Origin: Schistosoma haematobium
Taxonomy: Eukaryota; Platyhelminthes; Trematoda; Strigeidida; Schistosomatidae
Length of the DNA: 64,000 nt
Direction: 5' to 3'
NCBI RefSeq assembly: GCF_000699445.3
Contig: NC_067200.1
Coordinates: 19,333,003 to 19,397,002, forward strand
The position numbers were made by a program, and so were the translations under genes. How positions within the stretch are numbered: the stretch's first letter is position 1; each line of letters opens with the position of its first letter. Positions 25,001 to 31,000 of the stretch are shown one piece after another. The notes beneath the pieces were generated by a model. That model searched no databases. It saw only the letters and a list, made by a program, of their open reading frames with translations, and was not told the DNA's origin.

Positions 25001-28000
25001 ATTCTTTAGTCCTTATAGGAAATCTTCATGAATTTAGTGTTCATTTTGTTGTACTAATGAGGTGTGGCAACTTAGATTGATGCCTATATGAACCTGGTTT
25101 TATGTTGTAGCTAACTGACTGATATTTGCCCAAGTTTTAAAATCTTTAGTAAAAGACATTTTCCATAGAATTTAAATGGTCACTACTCCATCAATTAAAA
25201 TACAAAATTCTTCAGTATAGTACTTATTCAAGAATATTCCTAACCTACATTAAATTTGTTATATCCTACTGCTTTGTGCCCTATTTATGTATAACGTAAT
25301 GATACCGCTAATTAGAGAACTGTAATTTATCGACCCGACCAATGATGCATAAAATAAGTACGAGCAGTCTACAGTCTTTACCAGTCCTTCTTCCTGCCTA
25401 GCCTTGCCTGTTAAGTCCAGAACACCAATCTCAGCCTCTGCAATATGAATCATTTATTTCAAACATACTGGGTTTATATACCAACCAGATAGACCACATC
25501 GTACCAATAAAATAGGAAACAACATTTATACAAGATATAGACAAATGTGGCTGTGAATGTGGGAGGTAGTGATTAATAGACAAGGAATAATTCAAGAATG
25601 GTAAATTGTATAATAATAGTTCATAGGTCTAATTAAAGTTTATGATAAGAGGTACAAGAATATGGATAGTTTAGTTAATTAACAATTATACAATAAAAAT
25701 ATATTGAGATTAGATGGTGGTTGGAGATAGTCGACAGGAAACCCTGCAACCATGTTTCGTGCTACTTGGCACTCGTCAGAAGGGTTTACTAAGAAGAACC
25801 TGATATACATGACATTGATCACCACCCAGTGATCAATCAATTGTGATTACATCTCAGTCCTACAGGAGGTCGGTCGCGGCCCGGATAGCTCAGTGGTAGC
25901 GTCTCTGACTGTGAAGCTTGGTGACACGGGGTCGAATCCGCCGGGGAGCACCAGTTCCCTCAAAATTACAGGTACCATTTTCTGACGAGTGTCGAGTAGC
26001 ACGAAACCCAGGTTCAGGATTTCCTGTCGACTACCTCCAACCACAATCTATTCTCAATATATAGTGTCCACAGTGTCGAGTCACCTAGACTGCTGTCCAC
26101 ATTGCAACATGGTCGATATCATTCGATCTGCACTAAGAAGGACTTGACACACATGACATTAATCACCACCAGTGATCAATCAATTGTGAATAAAAATATA
26201 TGTATAGTATTAGTCCAGAAATAGATTCTGACAGTTACCATTTATTATTTTTATCGCGATACAACAAAATTACCTAGTGTTCTTTGTTTAGAACTGAACG
26301 TGTTCTATGTGTCATCTATGCAGAAGTGAAAATAAAAGATTTCTGTGAAACATTTTTATATCTTCAACTTGAAAATTACTAGTAAAGAGTAGGTCCATAA
26401 GATCAATACTATGATATTCATTATGAAATATTCAACAATATATGCACAAAAGAAAGTTTTAAAGAGTTGTATCGTTATATTATAGCTGTACAAAATAAAA
26501 TAGGTGTAAATATGACTGTGGTATGTACTACTGATATTGACAGATATAAGTAGTACGTGTCACCAGTCGAAAGTGAAATGTCTGGAGGCGGAAGATTAAG
26601 AAGACTGAAGAGAAGAGGAAGAGGACAAAATGTGATTGATGTGGAAGTGAAGGAACAACAAAGTTTGAGACAATTGATAGATAATTCAAACATGAAGTAT
26701 TTACTGTATGATTCTCAGATTTTATTAAGAAATTCTGTAATTGTGTGGTAAATACATTTGGTCGTCTCCTCTGGTATCCTCGTTCACTACATTGATATCA
26801 ATGCCAACGTTGGACTTGATAGATCTAAGTGAATTGAAGATTGGGTAGGATGTTATTAATGAATATACCATTTGTGATTTCTCAATAAGCAGAAAATTGA
26901 ATTTCTGACGTTTCGTGTATTAGTGTAAGCCGCTTCTTCAAAGTGAATAAATTGCCGAATTAAATAAACACATGTTTAAATATTACGAAGGATTTTTTCC
27001 TTTGTTCTACTTACTCCGATAATTTATTCATTTTGAAGAAGTGGCTGACATTAAGTCACGAAACGTCATAAATGCAATTTTTCTACTTATTGGGATATAA
27101 CAAAATAATATATTTATAAGCAAATATGGATAGTGACTAGCAGTGGAATCCTAGGACGCACTTTTCGTCCCATCCGGGACACGTCAGCTGGATGTATCAG
27201 CATCTCACAGTTGATGTTCACATTGCAACTCAAACTCAGTACTGTTCGCTGCAAATGCCATCACATTGTCAACTTAGTTACTGATTTCCAATATTACTTC
27301 AAAATGTATACTGTGTTTTATTCATGCTCGTGACCGGGGTTCATATGAAATTGTTAAGCAACGCCCAGCACCTAATACTATAGATTTCATAATAGTAAGT
27401 TGTCAGCAGTTCTCACATAACTAGCCAACACAAACTTACGTACTTACTTACTTACGCCTGTAACTCCTTATGGAGTAGCATACGCCACCCACCAGGAATC
27501 TCCATCGAACTCTGTCCTGAATGATCTTTTCCGGTTGTTTCCAGTTGCTACTTCTCCTTTCGATGTCTGCTTTTAATTCTCAACTCCATCTGGAGCTACT
27601 AGCGTTCTCAAGCCCACATAAAGGAAGAGGGTTGGGTATGGGATGAGCAACCCCATTCTTTGGAGAACAATCCAGCTAAAAAACGCTAGCCAATACAAAG
27701 CCAACACAAAATGGGGAATTTATTAATCACTAAAATGGAAAAAAAGATAATTAATGACGGCTGATAGACCATAATGTTATATTTGTGCGTCTGAAAGGGA
27801 CAGTTGTAAAGTTACATAATGTGACATTATTAATGATATGAATCTAATGATGATCGAATTGCTTGTGCGTTTAGCATCAAATACTTCACTGTTTTATAAA
27901 TTGTAATTAATTTTACATATTTCACTGGTGGTGTGAAGTTATGTAGACTGCTAAATTCGATTTAAAACGGGAATCGATCTAAGTTAGACCACCATTGCAA

Positions 28001-31000
28001 ATCTGAAGGCACTGGACAAGTGAGAAGCTGTGAAAAGTGAAGCTTAACCATATCGTCGAGTTTAGGGCAATTAACTACTGAAGACAATAGAAAATGGTTA
28101 TGAACTAACTGAAGTTGGACGTCAATACAATTGGGTCTTAACTCAGTAGTCTCTAAGCTAAGTATTTACTCTCAAGACCGAAAGCTTTGGGTTCAACTCA
28201 TGTGTGCGGGGTCGTAGATACACACTGCTGAGGAACATCATACTAGAATATAACAGCCATTTAGTGATTTCAGATTTTTAACGTAGATCGGCTCATGTTT
28301 CTAATTCAATCTCATTGAGTTTATCTTATTACTTTAAGCTTATTCTAAAGTGAAATTTCGATATTTTCAAATAACTCAGTCTATGATTTTTGTTTCTGTT
28401 TTGACATTGTGATACAACGTTTTGTCAAACATAACATTTCAGTATTTCTTTCTTTAATTGTTACTTGTTGAAGATCTGCTTCTTCGTGGATTTGGTAAGT
28501 TTTAGATCAGAATTGTTAACAATCCATAGTGTTTTATTCACACCAATTAGTAGCACTCACTATATGGAAATATTTTCGTTTTGAACCCATGAATTTCCAA
28601 TTATAGAACTTGTACCAGATGATTCAATGGTATCAAAATAACATGTGATTTTATTTGAAAAACGACATTTTGTATTTGTTTAAAAAGGTTTATACTTAAA
28701 ATACTTTGGTAAGTCAATACTACTATGACATATGTTAATTACAATGACAAATATAAGTAGTATGTAACACAACTCGGAAGTAAAATGTATGCCCGAAGAA
28801 GATTGAGGAGATTCAATTGAAGAAAACAGAAGGTAATTGTGATAACAACGGAATTAAGGTAATTATGGAGTATATAAAGGGCAATTAATGGAAGATATAC
28901 ACATGAAGTATTTTAGTATGGTTTTCATATTTCACGAAATCATTCTGTAATTTTACCACTCGGCCACCCTGTCATGAAGTGTTGTCACTCTTCTACATCA
29001 CTACTACCAACATAAACGCCCACTCGCACCAAAACACCGATTATGATCACGAATTTAAACTATAAACACTTATTTTGTCTTATTTCCAAGAACTATTTTA
29101 TTATGAGTCATAAAGAATAGAATGGATAGCACGAAATATCAAACGTTTTCAAGTCATATCTGAGATGCTTTCATTAAATATGATGTACGTAGCACATATA
29201 TGTTATGAGATGAAGTCATTTAACAACTGATGGCCGTTTAATTGACTGTTTTGACGTCACACTGTTTACATAATTAGTATGTGTTAGTTGTCATGCGTTT
29301 TTTGGATTTTATCGAACAAGATTATTGTTTTAACTTATTTCTATCAATGTTTCTTTTTGAATGTGTAGTAGACTTATAAATGTTTTGTAAGTTACTTAGC
29401 TACCAAGCAGTTTTTTATGAATTTGATTTGTAAAAGTTTACAATATTCTGTTACTAATAATATCGGTTAGATCACGATCAGTCTTATTTGAAATATGAGT
29501 TTTCTGTGTGAATTGCTTGGATGAACCTTATTTTGTTCTCACTAAATTTTATTTGTACCTTATAAACTGCTTTCATTTGTTTCTCGAATTCTATATTTAC
29601 ATCGTGACTCGAAAACCTGAAACTAGCTTTAGATGCTATGTCGAAACAAACCGCACTGAGTGAATATATGTCAATTAAGACTGATAAAAGTCAACAACGC
29701 GATAATTCAAAATCTTTATAATTGAACTGAATTGAATTCATACACCTTGTAAAAACCAGTGACTATCTAGACACAGTAGCTATGTGTTGTTTGAAGGATA
29801 TTACTAGACTGATCATTCCTTCATCTGCTTACATGTTCACCTGTAGTCACCAGTCAAAAACCTATATTTTGAATATGACTATTATTACCCTTATTCAACA
29901 TTATATGTTTGGTACAGTATGGAATTCTCAACACAGAGTATTTCTACAAGTTTCTTTTCTTACTTCTTGGTCGATCCTGATGATAAATACTGGATGATCG
30001 CCAGTTAAAAGCTAGCAGTTCAGTCAATCGACATCTGATTATTGCTTTTTTTCGCTGCATATTACGAACAGCCACAATATCTGATTGGGTTCTATTTTAA
30101 CTTGTACAGCGAAAGGACGTAAACTTTTCATAAACGCGTCTGGACAAGTTATGCGAACGATAGACATATCGAGTTATTAAAACAAATAAAGAAACAGATA
30201 ACCTGGATGAAACTCATTGTAAATTTAGTAATCGAAACAAATGGTATAGTTCGAAGCATAATGCTAGATTATTATACATGACACTGTAGAATTATGGTCT
30301 ACTATGTTATTAGTACTGCTCTAATAATAGACCTAATCCTAAAATTGTAGATTTGTCATGATATAACTGCCTAATTTATAAGATCCTGCGTGGAAGTCAC
30401 GCCACCGCCTACACCAACTCACTGTATCGTAACAATTACCAATACATGATGGAGAACAAGCTTAGGCTAGAGAAAGAACAATATATTTACTACGGATAAA
30501 AGATATAAAGCAAAACTCTGCAGGGACCACGCCCGCATGACCGAGCCATGCCATTTGATCAACTCCAATTAATTAAAATCCTTGTTCCCGTCTTTTCCAT
30601 CGTTAGTTATTTCTCCACGTTGAATAATGAATATCTATTTTCCGAGTAGTCTCGTGTTCAGCTTTGAGGATTGTGTGGTTATGGCCCAATGCCACTACAA
30701 ATCTATGAGCTTCTAACTCGCTTGAAAAGAAGTCATAAAGAATGGTGTGATGTTGTCCTGTGAGGCAATTGATACCTGCCTTTGGACAGAATAATGCACA
30801 TTGTTCATAACTGTGTATTATCGATTTGCAGGAAAGATTGTATCACCTAAAAAGCAAATATGTACGGAATGAATGTTTCCGTTAACTGACATAATCAGAA
30901 GAACTATTATAATTATGTGATCACTAAACAACGCATTTCCTTGGTCTGATATTCTATAGACAAATAAACACTGTACCCTATCACAGATTAGAAAACTTAT

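Larger units (their letters stand above)
25700..26065 (+). repeat. Hammerhead SINE family 3, snap-back pair
   Basis: A plus copy (25796-26062): GATCACCACCCAGTGATCAAT, head GGCCCGGATAGCTCAGTGG, B-box GGGGTCGAATCC, GGAGCACCAGTTCCCTC, hammerhead, tail CGACTACCTCCAACCAC. It is preceded by an inverted copy of the hammerhead and tail (25700-25795). The arms bracket the tRNA-like head, as in the family-2 pair at 14745. Confidence 0.75.

Noticed and set aside
25869..25945. tRNA gene candidate (CCCGGATAGCTCAGTGG with GGGGTCGAATCC)
   Set aside because: Head of SINE family 3; the same segment is repeated in other copies and leads directly into the ribozyme region.
27388..27398. Alternative 11-nt micro-exon before GTAAGTTG
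   Set aside because: It would change the phase for the following symmetric exons and has a poor pyrimidine tract.
28608..28630. Alternative micro-exon (23 nt, AATTATAG acceptor, GTATCA donor)
   Set aside because: In the running phase its first base completes TGA, and the donor is weak.
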